From: Dermatophagoides farinae
Lineage: Eukaryota > Arthropoda > Arachnida > Sarcoptiformes > Pyroglyphidae
DNA: 64,000 nucleotides
Assembly: GCF_024713945.1 (NCBI RefSeq)
Contig: NC_134682.1
Location: forward strand, 4,999,001-5,063,000
Direction of reading: 5' to 3'
The position numbers were made by a program, and so were the translations under genes. Each line of letters opens with the position of its first letter. The first letter of the stretch is position 1. The notes beneath the pieces were generated by a model, which did no database searches, was not told the origin of the DNA, and worked only from the letters and a program-made list of their open reading frames with translations. Below, in pieces: positions 35,501 to 50,882 of the stretch.

Positions 35501-38500
35501 GTTTTTCATTTCTCGATTTTCGGCTTTATTTTTTATTTTATTTTTTTATTTCGGCATTTTTTTTCTTCTTCATCATCATTCCGATTTGGTTCAAATGTTA
35601 TGGTGGCCTTTTTCTTTTTCATCCAGCTTGATTTTCATTTTTGTGTGACAATAACACACACAAATTCATGTCGACGTAATATTTTTTACGATTTAAATAT
35701 ACGGTATTTCAATAATAATGGCTCAAGATATATACGGCACCTTTTTATTTGTATTTTTGTATACCTCTGTGTGATTCTGATCTGTTCTGGTTTGTTTATT
35801 TATTTTATTTTATTACGATTCCAGTTTATTTCTAAATGGCAAATGTGCACATTCTATACATTCACCCAATGGTGATGAAATTATTTGAACCGCTTCTTTT
35901 TTTTTGAGCACTAAATTCAAATGAAATTCACTGAAATTTATTTTTGGTCAGTTCAAGTCAAAAAATAGAATCATTTAATCGATCAAAGGAGTGTTCTTAC
36001 TTGTTCATTTTTTCCTGTTCCTGGATCATTCATTAAGAAAAAAAAAATTTAAACGTTTTATTTCTTCCTACTGTAGACCAATAATTTATTATATATCTCA
36101 AGACTTTGTCTGGGGCCATTTCTGGATCCAGTCTGGTCTAGAGAAGGTCTGGGTCTTTCAATGAAAAGTGATCTATTTTTATTGATTTAATCTAGTCTAG
36201 TCTTGCTGACTTTGTAACCTTTTTTTCATATATCTTTCATTATCATTATTAATATTCATTGAACTTTTTCATGGAAAAATGAAAATTTCCGACACCAGAA
36301 AATGAAACACAGTAATGAAAAAAATGTGGAAAAAATATTTTCAAGTTGTAAGAAAATTGATTGAATCCTGACACGCAAATTTTTGCCTGGAAATTTTTCG
36401 TTTGTTTTTTTAATATTGAGAAATATTACTCATATTCTACACACGGTTTCAATTTCATTACAAGCAAAGTTTGCTGTATATAGCCGTCGTCTGGAATCCG
36501 GGTATTACATGATGATGATGGCGATGACTTATGATGGCACCCAGGGCTTCAAGCTATGTTTCTGTGTAGGTTATCCACCTACGCTCCACACTAATAGACA
36601 TTAGATTTATTCATTGCCATTCTTATTTTTTGAACAATTAATCATTACGATTCGGTTTTTAGTAGCAAAAATTTTTTCTGATTTCTGGTGCTCATTTTGA
36701 CTCTGTTTGTCTGATCTCTTTACTGATATTTTTATTTAAAATGTTTTTGTGTAAACTTACACCCACGCAATAACAACTGCAAACAATTATCATGATTTGA
36801 ATTGAAAATTAGCAATCGAATCAAAATGATTGTCATATTGGCGGTGTGTGTGTGCCTTATGGGCGAAAGCAAAAAAGAAATCGATCCGAAAAACACGGTA
36901 AACAAATTGAAAAAATCAATAAATTCCTAGCTTATACAATTCAAAGGAATAGTCAAATTTAAATTCAAATTGATTTCAAAAACAAGAAAATTTCTCAAGA
37001 AATTGCTATTGGAATTTCGCTTGTTTAGTCGAGACATTTTAAATTGAGACAATTATTTTTTTTTTGTTTTTCAACATCATCTCGTTTGAATGTTGCTGCA
37101 ATCGTGCTCGGCTGATATCTAAAGACGAGTAACAGCAAAAAAAAACGAGAACAAAAATTATTTCTCGACCGGCAAAATCATTTAGAAGAAATATCGTTTT
37201 CCGGCCCGATTCATCCGACCTTTCGCTAATGTTTTCGTTTTTTTTTATTCGAAACAATCTCAGTAACCATTAGACGGTCCATATATTATGTCGGTGATAT
37301 TTTTGTTTTTGTCTTTTCGTGCTATAGAAAAGCCGGTAATTGAAAATTCATTTTTTCTTCTTTTTCTTCTTCATTGCTAGACAGGTGATGATTCAATTTG
37401 ACCATTATGTTAATGGTTGAATAATTTTTTATTATCATTTTTCTCCATCATGTTACATTTAAATAATGTCGATATATGAATTTCCGTGATTTTGATGGCC
37501 GACCACAGAATTATTGTGGAATCAAATTCAATTAAACTGATGACTAGTATATGGAATTAAGAATTAATCATACACACATGTTTTGTGGCTATTGACCAAA
37601 ATGAAATTTGAAACTTTGTGTGTTTGTGTGTGGATTGGAAATGACCTTTACAGCAGTATTCATACATACTACAATGTAAAAAGAAATGAAAAAAAATGAA
37701 CTTAATCTCTCTCTCTGGCTTACCTTATTATCATTATAATTACAGGGTTATTGAACTTTTTTTTCGTTTCCTATTCTTTTTTACCTCAAGTTTCAGATTT
37801 CGTAATTTGTTTTTTCTTCTCTAATTTCGGGTTAATAATTAGCGCAAATGTTATGGTGCAAACAGACAGGTACATGCAATGAAACGCCCCCCATTATGTT
37901 ATTATGTTCTTGTTGTACAATACCGGTGGTGGTCATGACTTTAGTGTTTTTCAATTTTCGACACCAAAGTGCTTGCGATGAATTCAATCATTGTGATAAA
38001 CAACAACGACGATTGGGCCACAAATTATCTGAAATTTTCAATTCAATTTCTATTTTTTTCTAGTAAGAAGCGAGAGATTAATATCCAGAAAAATTAAAAT
38101 AAAATAAAAATAGAAAAATAAAATTTATATTTTCAAGGTGCGCCACACACGCACACACAAATCAATTTCATTTTTCACATTTTTTTCTCATATTGATGAC
38201 TATAAGATGATGGCGGATAACCAGCCCATCATCATCATCATCATTGATGCGGATAGTGATTATCATCATCAACAATAATGATTATGAACATAACCTTAGT
38301 AAGGAATAGTGTTAACCATACAACAACAATTTTTCAATAAAAATGAAGAAAAAAACAATTGAATTTTCTGAAAATTTCGTTCACTGTGTGCCTCTTGATA
38401 TCACTATTCAACAAGCGGCTTTTTATGCGGCATCATTCATTCATTTTATTACTTGCATCAAAAAACCAATTTTTTAGCTAGATTTTCTATTTTTTTTTCA

Positions 38501-41500
38501 TTTACAAATTGAAATTGGCTACATTGTAACAACACAACAGCATTTGTTGTTGTTAATTGTTATTTGAGTAATAAATTTTCTTTTTTTTTCTCTCTGTCCA
38601 TATGTTTGCCAGAATGGTCATTTATATATGTGGCTAGTCTGTTTTTTCTAGAGAAAATTTTGTTTTTTTTCTGGTTTAAAATCTGTTGCAAAGATGTGAA
38701 AAAAAGTCTTGAATTCAATCGTCCAATAACGACGATGGATAGGTTTTTGTTTTCAATACAAATTTCATGGCCCATCACGATCAACATCAACAGGAAAATG
38801 TTCAATGAATTTTTTTTTCAAAAAAAAGAATTTTTCATTCACATTTCAACCAAAAAAAAAAAAAAATTGAATTGACTTGAATTGATTTTGATATGGTGGA
38901 TGCAATCAATTTTTTTCACTTGAAAGATATTTTCGTTGTGAAAATTTATTTTTTCAATTCAACATAGATAGATGAATGATCAGTGATGATGATGAGCATT
39001 GACGTAGTGTCACGGAAACGGAAATGTTTGATTGCCCGTATTCCAATATTTCATTGCACTATTGTGTGTAATGTGGAAATTAATCTTATCATTTTCTTTT
39101 CGACATTTTTTTTGAAAAGCGAGAAAAATTTGAAATTTTTTCTTTTGTTCTTTTTTCGAAACACAAAAAAATGATGAAATCAATCATCAAATTTTGATTG
39201 ATTTTTTATTGTTGTTGTTGGCCATTCATATTTTTCTTTTGGATCACAATTTTCCGGTCTTGTCATTGTTTGGTTATCAATTTTTTTTTTTCAACCATTT
39301 CAAAGAAATTTTAATCTTTCTTTGTTGATGTTGTTGTTCCAATTGAAATCGTGGACAGTCAAGAAATATTTCTGGACCGAAAAAATTGTTGATTGTTTAA
39401 TTGTCGGCCACCACCATCAACCAATATCATTGCTTATCTCTAACTATGACTTGTTGACAATCATTGAATCGTAAAAATACGAAACAATTTGCTTAGCTCA
39501 AATGTTTGGCGGTGGTGAATTTATCTTTTTGTAATTCATTTCCACCATCATTGTTGGTTGGCTTTATCGTTGTTTTATTTGTTTTTGTTTTTCTCCTCAA
39601 ACAATTACAACAACAGAAAACAGGAATTGAGAACTGAAAAAACAACAAACGCATCACCTGCTTTTGGTGATGATGACTGCCAAAGATTTTTGTTGTTTTC
39701 TTGTTGTTGTTCACTTATCTTTGTGGCTATTTTTCTTTCAGGTTTTTTTTTCTTTTATTTATTTTATTTTCATACACTTTTCGCGTGGATGAATTGAGAA
39801 GAATTGAGCAATTATCTCAAAACTTGGACTTTTCTTTCTTTATGTGTGTGTGTGTTTGGTTTTTGAAAGTAGAGATATTTTTTTTCCACTCTGACTCGTT
39901 CTGATTATTCGTACTTTTTTTTCGGCTGTCAAATCTAAATAAGCGGCGACAATAATGGCGGTTTAATTTTTTTTTGCAAACGAAAATTGTATAATTGCCA
40001 TCACTTTTGCCCCAATCATCCATCCATCCACCAAAAACCAACTTTTTTCGTTTTTGTTTGTTTGTTTTGTGTTCACTTTTTTTTCTTATCATCATCTTGT
40101 TCTTGTTTTTTTTGAGAGAGATCAGAATCAGATCTTCAAAAGAGCTTGGAGAACAAAAAAAAATCTAATAAATTAAATCGAAAGAATGGAAAAAAGTAAA
40201 TTTAAAAAACAAACAAGTGGCAAATAAAACAGAAACCAAATTATTGTGTGTGTGGGCGAATTTGGGATTTTTTTTTTCGTTTTCCAATACGGTAAAGTTT
40301 CTACAGAAACACTGAAAAAAAACTGAAAATTTCAAAACACAACAAACAAAATGAAGATGAATGGATAGATAGATAATTTGAATATAATTTTTGACAAAAA
40401 ACGAAATACAAATTCAAACACGAAAATGCCACCAACGAATTTCCAAATAAATTCATTCAAATCATTCGATTGGAACAGCAATGTTGTTTCCATTGAAAAT
40501 TGATTTGACACCCCGAACAGAAGATGATTTCAAAGATTCATTTTCTTTCTATTTTCGTGTTTGTTTGTTTGAAAATAAACTAAACTTACATAATACCCGA
40601 TTGCGTAAAATTATTTTTTTTTGTTTTCTCTGTTGTTTGCGTTGGTGTATCTCATTATATGATTATCTCTATTGCAGACGTTTCTCAAGAACAAAAAAAT
40701 CTTAAGCTCCAAAGATTGTGATTTGAGATAAGCAAAAAAAAAAAGAGACAAGTGCAACGAGGCCTCTGTTATTCATTTCTGGAACCACTGCTACTATGCC
40801 GTATGAAGCAATTGAAATCATCATCATTTCATCCATCATCATATTGACAAAAACGAAGATTCCAAATTGCAACCATAATCATAAACATTATCAATTTTTT
40901 TTTTTCATTTTCTTTGTTTTTTATCCAAATATTGTTCTTATGCTAATTATGGTCAATTGTCATATCATTGAAGGTTTTTTTCATTCAAAAAAAACAAAAA
41001 AAAAACACATTTAGATTACATACAAAGAGGGACAATGAATGTGAATGTGGATCGCCCAAATATCATTTACCATTTTTTTCAATTTATTTTTGCCATCATG
41101 ATCATTCAAAGCTATCTTTACGATTATTGTCGATTGTATATCCGATTGGCCTGTGTTGGTGTTTGGTGGCCTCAATTTGTTGAAATTGGCTTTGTTTTTT
41201 TTACGTTGCTCGTAAATAATAAAAAACACTGATGCCCGATCTTTTCAGTTGAAAAGTTTGTTGTTGTTTTCTGTGGTTGAAAAAAAAATAGCTAGTGTGG
41301 TCGTTATTTCGATATATTCAAATTATTTCCGTTTTTTCCGAGGTCAATCGAATAACGGTTTCGAATCTATTCACTGATGAATCGTAATCGATGATCGTCG
41401 AAAAAGAACAATGTTGCAATCAAACAAAAACAAAAATTTATCGATTTTTGATTTGATTTTCTAAATTGAATAGTTTTTTTTTATCTATCAATGAAATCTG

Positions 41501-41855
41501 AATTGAAATATTTTTTTTCCACTGAAAATCAAACAAACAAACAATTGTTGAATGTTTTTTTTTCGTTGAGGTATAAGCACAAATCCGAAAGCAAAGCAAA
41601 GCAAAAACACTCAAATATATTATATAATTGAAATGAAACTATCAATTTGGCTCCTTTTTTGAAAAAAAGCTAAACGAGATTATTATAATATGTCAACCTA
41701 CGATTATATATACAAAATAAGATGACACAACTAAATGAATCATCCAACAACAACAACAAAAAAAGAAAAAGAAAAGAAAAAGAATGACAACGATGACAAG
41801 ATTAAAATAGACAGATGATTGAAATAGATAGATTATACATAATTGCTAGTTTTAA

Positions 41856-41878
41856 ACACACACACACACACACACACA
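41856..41878. repeat. (AC)11 microsatellite
   Basis: Uninterrupted AC dinucleotide repeat. Confidence 0.95.
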
Positions 41879-42128
41879 TTCTACAGTAGTTTATTCTTGA
41901 ATCTAGAAAAAAAAATTTTGTGTTGACCAGTTTGTTTGGTTTGCATGAACGATTTTTTTTCCTACAAAAGCTCTACCGAATTCATTTGTAACATAGATAT
42001 TTGTTTGTTTTGTTATACGCGTGTTATACGCTATAACGATTTTTTTTTGTTGGAATCAATTCAAAACTTTTTGTTCTGAATTTCTTTTTTATTCCATTTT
42101 TTTCGTTGATCTTTTGTCTATTTCAAGA

Positions 42129-42151
42129 GTGTGTGTGTGTGTGTGTGTGTG
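42129..42151. repeat. (GT)11 microsatellite
   Basis: Uninterrupted GT repeat followed at once by GACAGTCACAC, which partly mirrors it. Confidence 0.95.
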
Positions 42152-42370
42152 ACAGTCACACAAGTAAATTTTGCGTGAATGACACATCGACAAGAATGAT
42201 GATGGTAATGGGGAAGAAGAAATGTCAAATTTTTTTTTCTTTGTTTGTTTGTCTCTTTTATATAACCAGATGTGACCCTTTTTTCTTTTCTTGCTCTCTT
42301 AATCATTATTTGTGAAACTTTATATATCTTAATTAAAACTAATTAACATTCGACTACGACGACGACGATC

Positions 42371-42391
42371 ATGATGATGATGATGATGATG
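42371..42391. repeat. (ATG)7 microsatellite
   Basis: Seven perfect ATG units. Confidence 0.95.
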
Positions 42392-43637
42392 GGACATATA
42401 TAATTATTGTGTTACAATGAAGATTAAGTTACTTAGAAAAAAAAACAACAACAACCAAGAAAACATTCTTTTCATCGTTTTTGTTGTTGTTGTTGTTGTT
42501 GATGTTGTCATACCAGTTGCACATCGTCATCATCATAGACAACAAAATAATAATAGCAGATGATGATGGTCATCAATTATACACAGCCGGGTCTATGTGT
42601 CTGTTTTCTATGAATCTGTCAAATTTAACGAATAAAAAGAATGACAAAGAATAAAAAACAACAAATTATTTCTGGAAGAATCTGAATAAAGACATTTTTT
42701 TTCTTGGCTATATGAATGGTCATCACCCTTTAGATGTGTATATGTGTGTGACATTTGACAAATTTTTTTTCTATTTCTTGTTGTTTTTAATGTTTTAATG
42801 AAATTTTTTCTTCACAAAAAATAGTTAATGATAAGGGTTACTAATAATAATAATTATCATCATCATCATGATTGTCATAATAATCATAAAAAAATACATG
42901 GATATCCATACTATGACTTATTACAGACACATGCACAGAAAACATTGTTTGTATATCATTCATTCATTCATCAATGCGTGGTTATCGTTATCATTATATT
43001 ACCTGATTATTACCTGACTATTTGATAAATCAAGAAAAACCAATTATCATTATCATTATGATTATGAATTGTCAGTCATCATATGGTGTTATCAAATGTT
43101 GGAAATCTCTTTATTTTTATAGCAAGCATCAATTGTTTCTACCAGTAAAAAATGTGTTGTGTGAGTGACAAAAAAAATTCATTTTCCCTTCAAACAAACA
43201 TTTTAAACCACAATCACATCAACAACAAACAGGAAAGGCGTTAAAGTTAATTTCTTAATTAGTGAAAAAAAGTTTCTCATTTCAGAATAGCGAAAAACAA
43301 AAAAAAAAGATTCACATAATAATCATCTTTTGATTATGATTACATTGATGGTATAACCACGACGATCAACTAGAAAACGAAAAACAAAACAAAAAAAAAA
43401 CTACATTTTATCATCGTCATACATTGAAATCTTTTTTTTTTCTCAAATATCAAATAAGATGTTGATTAAGGTTTTCTTTTTCAAAAAAAAAAAAAAAAAC
43501 AATGTGTGTTTGTGCGTATGTGTAAGACAACTTGTTCCAATTAAAATATTAAACAATTCAACCATGATGATGATAATCATGATAATCATACGGCGGCTAG
43601 TCATGATAATTAGCTGGTAGCAGTAGCAGTAGCAGTC

Positions 43638-43663
43638 AGTAGTAGTAGTAGTAGTAGTAGTAG
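43638..43663. repeat. (AGT)8 microsatellite with AGC-containing lead
   Basis: Perfect AGT units preceded by three imperfect AGTAGC units. This unit is rare in the window, where ATC is the usual trinucleotide. Confidence 0.93.
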
Positions 43664-46600
43664 CCTCATCAGGATAAACAGTTGACATTTTCATAATCTT
43701 GTTTGTTGATCATCATCATCATTATCATCATCATTCAAGTGTGATTGTTTGAATGAAATGAAATGGGATGATATGCAAAACGAATGGCCATGGTCAAGCG
43801 TAAAAAAAAAAATTTCAGTATCACTATTTGACACGTGATGAATGTATAAATTTTTTTTTATTCGCATTTATTTCAGAGATAACCTTGTCAACGTTACACT
43901 TTTTTCTGGCAGTGTGTGTGTGTTATCTATGATCATGTCACATATATTTTTTCGACATTTCTGTCAACTTTCTGTTTTCTGTGTGTGTGTGAGTTTGTTC
44001 CAAAAAATCAACTGCTGTTGTTGATATCCAGTGAAATCTTTTCAGGTGAAAAAATTTCAAATTCCTTGATTGTTTTTTTTCGTCCGGATGATGATAATTT
44101 TATACCGGTACGATCTCATTATTTTTTTTTTTAATTCACCAGTTGACAAATAATCATTGTTCTCTCATTCGGTTATCTTTTCAAGATAATGATTCGTACA
44201 CATTCTACAATACATTACATATTTGAAAACGCGAATGAATTGAATAATGTTCCATATTTTTTCTCCGTAATCATGTGTCTGGTTAAAATAAATTTTCACG
44301 CAACAAAAAAAAAAAAAAAAAGAAATTATAACTAAATAACAATAGCTGCTACTGCTGTTGCCGTTGTTGTTGAATAAATAAATAATCCAAAAACATAGAT
44401 AAAACTGAAAAATTTATGTATGTGTGTGTGTATGCTTTATAATTCAGATTATCTGATCATAAAAAATTTGCCATTATTTCCATGCATTTATCTTTCTTTT
44501 GCTATACCACCTTATATGTTTCATCGAATGAATGAATCATAATTTAGTTGTATGTTCGTATGGCGGTTGTGGTGGTGGTGATAAGCGTTACTTGGCCCGT
44601 AAAAAAGTGTGTTTGTTGCACACAATTGAAACTGATGATGATTTTGTTGGCTAATTTAGCCGTGAAACATGGCTTATGAATGAAAAGATTTATTTTAAAA
44701 ATAAAATCCAATGTTTATCTTTGCAATAGCTTTGCAATAGATATCTGATCAGTGACTAAGATAACTATGTATTACCGACTAACCTTTCATGAAATCAACA
44801 TTCTGCCCAAAAAAATAATTTCAACAATAACAAAACTTTCAACGTTTGATTATTATGTAATAATTGAATGATTATTCATCACAGTAGAAATAGACGTCCA
44901 GTGTAACTCTATAGCTACTGTATCAAATCAATATCAATCGTTTTCCATTCGATGATTATCTAATTTTCTGTTTTGTCTGTGTTTGTGATTGGTTGATTAA
45001 ATCTGTATTTTTGTTGGTTACAAATGATTATATTAGCCAATAATTGATTTTTGGGAGGATCTATGAATCATATGAAAAAAAAACAAAAAACAGAAATTCA
45101 TAAATCATCAAATGGCAAGAAAAAAAATGGTTCAGCAAACCATACACACACGCGAAAAAATGAGGAAATTGACCATTTCGTTAAAGATTCAATTAGCTAT
45201 CACAGATCATTAGATTTTGATTTTGTTTGTTTTGTTTTTCTTTCGATCAAAATGTTCATCATCATTTGTGATGATGATTAAGATTATCACTCGGAGGCGA
45301 AAATTTGTAGAATAAGATAGATATAATGTATTTGGTGAACTTTTTCGTTTTTTTTTTTTGCTTGCTGCATTCATTCATCAACGGTCAGGATACGTGATCA
45401 AAATCATTTTGGTCTCGATTCTATTTTCTTTTATTTCTCTGATCGATTCATCCATCTTATTTCTTATTTTTGTTGTTGTTGTTGTTTTGGTTCAAAACCA
45501 ACAAATAATTTCCAAGAACCTGAAACAAGAAGAAAAAATAGCCAAAAAAACCAGATGGATAGATAAATATATGGTTAATTGAATTTGAAACTTTGTGTGT
45601 TTCTGGATCCATCGAGTTCATTGAATATTAACCAACAATGATTGATGCTGTGTGGTGGTGTTTCGTAAAAGAAAAAACATCAACAATGTGAAAGAAATTA
45701 TGACGATATCATACAGTTTAGTTTATTTTGTTCGTGTGAATAATCATTATATTTTCTTTTCTATTTACTTTATCGAATCCGCTCCAAGCAAGAATGTTTT
45801 CTCCTATTATCTTGAAGATTTCTTGAAGTTTTTATCAAATGTAAGGAAATAATTATCAAGTTGGCGTGTGTGTGTGTGTGTTGGGATAATTCAAACTATG
45901 AATCATCATAATCATCATTTTGCATCCTTTGTGTTGTGGTTATAAATTGTTAATGGGGCATACACGTGAACACACGTAGTGAGAAAAATAGGAATCATAT
46001 TCGTTCCTTTTCATTTCATACGGAAAAGAATTAAAGAATTTTCTTTCACCGATTCTTCTTACATTTATATTATTAGTCTGAATAGCAGAAAAAATCGAAT
46101 AATTTATGTTGTTATTGCAAATTTTTTTATATGATTAAAATTGCTAAAAAACACAAAATTTGTGAATGATGATTATGATGAAAGTGATGATCCGTGGAAT
46201 GTAGAAGATGAAAAAAACAGCGGAAAATGATGACGATGATGATGATAAAATCATCTCATTACAATAATTACATTTTAGATGTAATGGAATCGCAAAAAGA
46301 CGAGAGATAGAAAGAAAGCTCAATCCAATTCTGCGAATGCAAGTTTTGTTTCCTTTTTCAATTTCTTAATTACTTAATAAAAATTAATAATATAATCCTA
46401 TTTAGTGTGATGATCGAGCAGCTGATTTGTTTTTTCGATCGGTTGGTTGGTTGGTTCCCAATTCTTTTGTTCTATGCTTCATTTTACTCTCTGTTCTTTG
46501 GGTGGTAATTAATTAATTTGACCCAAAAGTTCAAACGATTTTGCTGTGGTTTTTTTCTTCTTGTTGTTCCAATAAATTAATTTTCAGCCAGCCAGTGTTT

Positions 46601-49600
46601 TCTTATGAGAAAATTTTTTTTGAATCATGTTTTTTGTCTGTTCCAAAATAATCACAAAAGAAATCATCTGAAAAAGTGTTAATAATTTATTTTATTATAC
46701 CGAGAGTGTGAGAGAGAGTTGCCCTCTACCGGGTTGTCAACTTTTTATTCATCCAATAGGTGTGTGCATTGAATCAGTGAAAAACCATTGATCAATTTAT
46801 CAAAGTAAAAAAATCAGCATCATTTTTTGATTGAAAACAGTCAATTTTTTTTGTCGAGTTAATTTTTTATTTCTTCTTACGTATCCACTGTGTATGTGTG
46901 TTGGTCGTTTGATGCCGCCATTGTCAAGATTTATTGTTGTTGTTGTCGGTCGATCCATTATAATATGCTGAATAATAATAATGAAAAAGAAGAACGAAAC
47001 AAAAAAATTAAATGTTGGATCCGAAAGAAAAAAAATTAGTTTCAAAAAAATTGCCTTTTAACGATATGAATATGTTTAATCGAGAAAGAAAACGAAAAAA
47101 AAATTTGTCTATTTCTCGTCTTGGACGATGTAAAACGAATTTTTCTAACCAATTTTCTTCACCAAAAAGCAAATCTCTTTTCGTCAATTGTTTTCTTCTT
47201 TCCATCATCGTTCGTGATAGCGCTGCCGGCTGTCACGAATTTTACATTTATTCCAATCAAAAAAAGAAAAAAAAACAAACTACACATCAAACAAAACACA
47301 ACGATGATGATGATCGGTTGATCAACATCTTTTCAATTGATTCGATGATGATGACGATAAAGCATCATCATCATGAAAATTTAAACAATAATCTCTCTGT
47401 GTGTGTGTGTGTGATAACTGGTCAATAAAAACTAACTATCTGTGTGAACAAGAAGAATGAAAAAAAAGTAAAATTGAATAGAAAAAGAAAATGTTTTTTG
47501 CCAAGAAGCTATATTCTTATTGTGTCATGTATACCAGCAGCAGTACATCAGCGAATTTCTACTTGACTGACTTTGGCGCCTAATTTTTTTTCAGTTTGTG
47601 TTTGAAATTTATTTCTCCTCAACTTGATTGCTTGGTTGGTTGCTATTTGAAGGTTAAAGTGATTAAATGTAAATCCATAACAACAACAATATCTTTTTGG
47701 ATAGAAACAGCAACTCTAACCAACCACACTAACTAAAATCATTGAATATGGATAAATTTTTCAAAAAAATTGGCCATCTCCCTTCTTCTCTCTTTCTCTC
47801 TCTCTTTCGATTAAATTGTTATCAGCATCATTAGATTCTATTAGCGATTAGCGATGTTTGAACAATCAAAATAGCCATTAATATAAATGCTGATGATGTA
47901 GCCGGTTTTTATATCATTAATTTTTGTTTTAAATTGATTCTTTTTTTCAAAAAAAAAGATTTTCTTCATTTTTTTTCTTCTGTCGAACTTGCCAATCATG
48001 ATGATGATGATCAATTCATTGATGGCCATTTTGCACACATGTTTTTGTGAAGCTATTGTTCTTTTTTCTTATTCTTTTCGAAGCTCTTCCAATCAACCTG
48101 TTGATCATTTTTCATATTTTCTCTTGTTCTATGAACATTGAATAAAAAAAAAATAATTAACCGGCAATTTTGAATTGAAAACACAAATAATAAAAATGTA
48201 TTGGAAAATTCTACCGGCCGTTTTATGCATGAGAAATCTATTTTTACAAAATTTTAGCAAACAATTTCTTTCATCAAAAAAGATTACAAATTCAATCTGA
48301 AGAGATTTTCTTCATTTTTCATTCCCTTGAAATTCTAATGATGACTCAGGAATTCAGTTTGGCTGAGAGAGAATGAGAATTTATTTTCTTGGAAAAAAAA
48401 ATAAAATGAATCGACAACAGTTCATGGCCATAGTGAGTGAGATGTGACTATGACGTAGAATTCGCAACTGTCAACTCGCTATTTCTTTCTCTTGCTTTTT
48501 GTGAGTGTAAGAATAATGGATGGTTTTTTTGTTATCCGTGACTATTATTACCGAGTTGATATGAAATTCGGTTATTCATATTCCAAACAACAGAACAATA
48601 TGTTGCATTTGTGAAATTTTCAAGGTGACAATTTCATCAACTAATCATTTGAAGTTGTTTGAATCGATGCCAACATTTGTTTCATTTTATTTCATCTGTA
48701 AAGATTCACTTTCATCATCATTACTCTGGATGATGCTAAATCTTTTTTTCACGCAGTACGTTCACTCTATTTCCATCTATCCACATTCATTCAAATAATC
48801 ATCATCATGTAAAATTCGATTCATCATTGACCAAAAGAAAGAAAAATGCATCAACAATTCAAGATTCGCTATTCAAAAAGCAAAATCAAACACGTTAAAC
48901 ATGGCTAGCTTCCAACAACAACGTCCGATATATCGTTGTTTATTGACCAAATGACCGATCGGTCGACTGACACACCAATTTTTCATTTATCATTCATTCG
49001 AATCATTTTCACTATTGCCATCAATTTCTTCCTGTGTGTGTGTGAATAAGAATGAATAAATGAACATTATACACTGCTTCGAATGAAATTCTTTCATTCC
49101 ACTAAAAATCATCATTATTCAATACCAAAAATAAAAATTTTCGATTGCCCAAATTTAATTGATTCGAAGAAATGAAAATAAAATCAAAACATGGACCAAT
49201 CATAATCATCTTAACCAAGAGAATTCAAACATGGACATTGTTTGGGGCTGAAAAATGACAAATTATTAGAAGTGACTTTCGATTCCCGGCTTTTTTCCAT
49301 TTTTTTTCGTTGACAAGAATCGGAAAAAAATAAAACTTTGATGATTGGAAATATTGAAAACACACACACAAAGAGAGAATCATCGGCATCGATGAATGAA
49401 ATGAATCGACTAATAATAACAACACAACGGCAACGGCAAGAGAAACAAAGTTTGACAAATCTTTTTTTCGACCAATGTTTGGAGTTTCAAATTGTGGATG
49501 AATGGTGGAATCTTTTTGAAATCGAAATAAAACTGTCGTCCGACAATGATTAACGAGGAAAATTTCTTTTTCTTTTTCCATCATCAATTTGGTGACAATC

Positions 49601-50840
49601 CTCCAATGTTTGTCTTTTTTGGCTACCGAAAATTTTTTCTTTTTCTATTTTATTTCAATGATGATGATAACGGACCAACAAGAAAAAAAGTAGCACAACA
49701 TTTTTTTGGGTATTTCTCTTTGGACCATCAGAATTAGATGCACCAAATCACCGAATTCATTCATTCATTCTGCCGATTGTCCATTTATTTGATTTGATTT
49801 GATTTTGCGAATGGCAATGATGAAAGAATTCTTTTTTCTTTTCTTTTTGGTCGGCCAATAGCCCTGAAGTTGCGGGCAGGGGGAGAAAAAAGTCAATTTT
49901 TATTTTTTTGATTAATTATCATTTCAAAAAGTCAAAATATTTCAGTGTTTTTGTTTGTTTGCTGGTTTTTTTTTTTGAAAATGGAATTTCAATGTATGTT
50001 TTCTTTCTCATTTATTGATACAAGATTTTTTTTTGCACTAAAGTTTGGTCCATTTTTCAATGTTTGTATGTGTGCGTGTGTGTCAATGTATTGATCAATT
50101 ACGATGGAAAATTGTCTGATTGTCTTCTTTCGATATGTGATAATAATATTAATAAATGAACAAATTTTTAATTGGAAATTTTTCGGAAATTTCTCAATCA
50201 CATATGGTTTTCAAAACTTTGCTTTTCATTAGTGAAATCACAAATCAAATAGAAAAATGTTGGAATTTTTTTTTTTTAAACAGAAATAAAATATTTTTTG
50301 TTGTACATTTGGACAATGTATCTGACATTTTTATACCAGACTGAAAAAAATCCATTATGGATCAACTTTTCAACGGCGAGAAAAAAATTTTAAGGTGAAA
50401 ATAGAATTATCAAACAGAAACTGAATCCTAAAATGTGAAATGTCATTCTGTTTAGTGGATCATCTTTGAATCCATTTTCACCAGCTAGCTGTACGAATGT
50501 TGTCTTGAATCACCTCGAGCATTCAATGATTTTTTTTTCGACATCGATTTTGAAGAAAAAAAAAATTTATGTTCCAGAAGAGAGAAAGCTGTCAAAAATG
50601 TAATGATAATTCAAAAGTTGAAAATAAAAAGATAAAAATATGACGCCCATCATAAATATGGGTGTGTGTCAGTGACAGCATCTGTCTATTATTATGGATG
50701 TGTGTAAATGAAGAAAAACGGGATAAAAGTGATCGGAGTGAGGAAACGAAAAATTCCAAATAAAATTTTCAAGAAAATTTTTCAACAACAAAAAAAACAA
50801 CCAAACAGAATCTATTGGTTCGATGGGCGATAGAAATAAA
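43664..50840. other. AT-rich non-coding stretch
   Basis: No recognisable gene. Includes a (GGTT)n run at about 46440-46456, a TTATCTT/AAGATAA hairpin near 44175-44191 and dispersed TG/ATC tracts. The plus-strand frame 45652-45852 ends beside a GTAAGG that could be a 5' splice site (45840/45841), but no good 3' site precedes it. Confidence 0.65.
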
Positions 50841-50882
50841 TTCATCATATTTTTTTGTATTTTTTCAAACACTTTTTGTCAG

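Larger units (their letters stand above)
32545..43600. other. AT-rich non-coding stretch
   Basis: No recognisable gene. Contains (AC)11 at 41856-41878, (GT)11 at 42129-42151, (ATG)7 at 42371-42391 and a 17-base A run at 43483-43499. A small hairpin (TATGAATAT/ATATTCATA) lies at 34627-34650. A block at about 36100-36220 repeats CTGGTCTAG/TCTAGTCTAG words. Frames at 32667-33086 and 38564-38875 are Lys/Phe-rich translations. Confidence 0.65.

Noticed and set aside
37350..37400. Third possible recursive splice site (pyrimidine tract, ACAG|GTGATG at 37384/37385)
   Set aside because: Good pyrimidine tract, but the donor half GTGATG is weak and an AG lies just upstream (GCTAGACAG).
45652..45852. 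Frame ending beside GTAAGG, considered as an exon
   Set aside because: The donor-like site at 45840/45841 is fair, but no acceptor with a pyrimidine tract precedes it and the peptide is unremarkable.
47012..47428. 138-codon plus-strand ATG frame
   Set aside because: Lys-rich start, poly-Lys, poly-Asp and poly-His segments, and a TG-repeat tail (Val-Cys) are all repeat translations.
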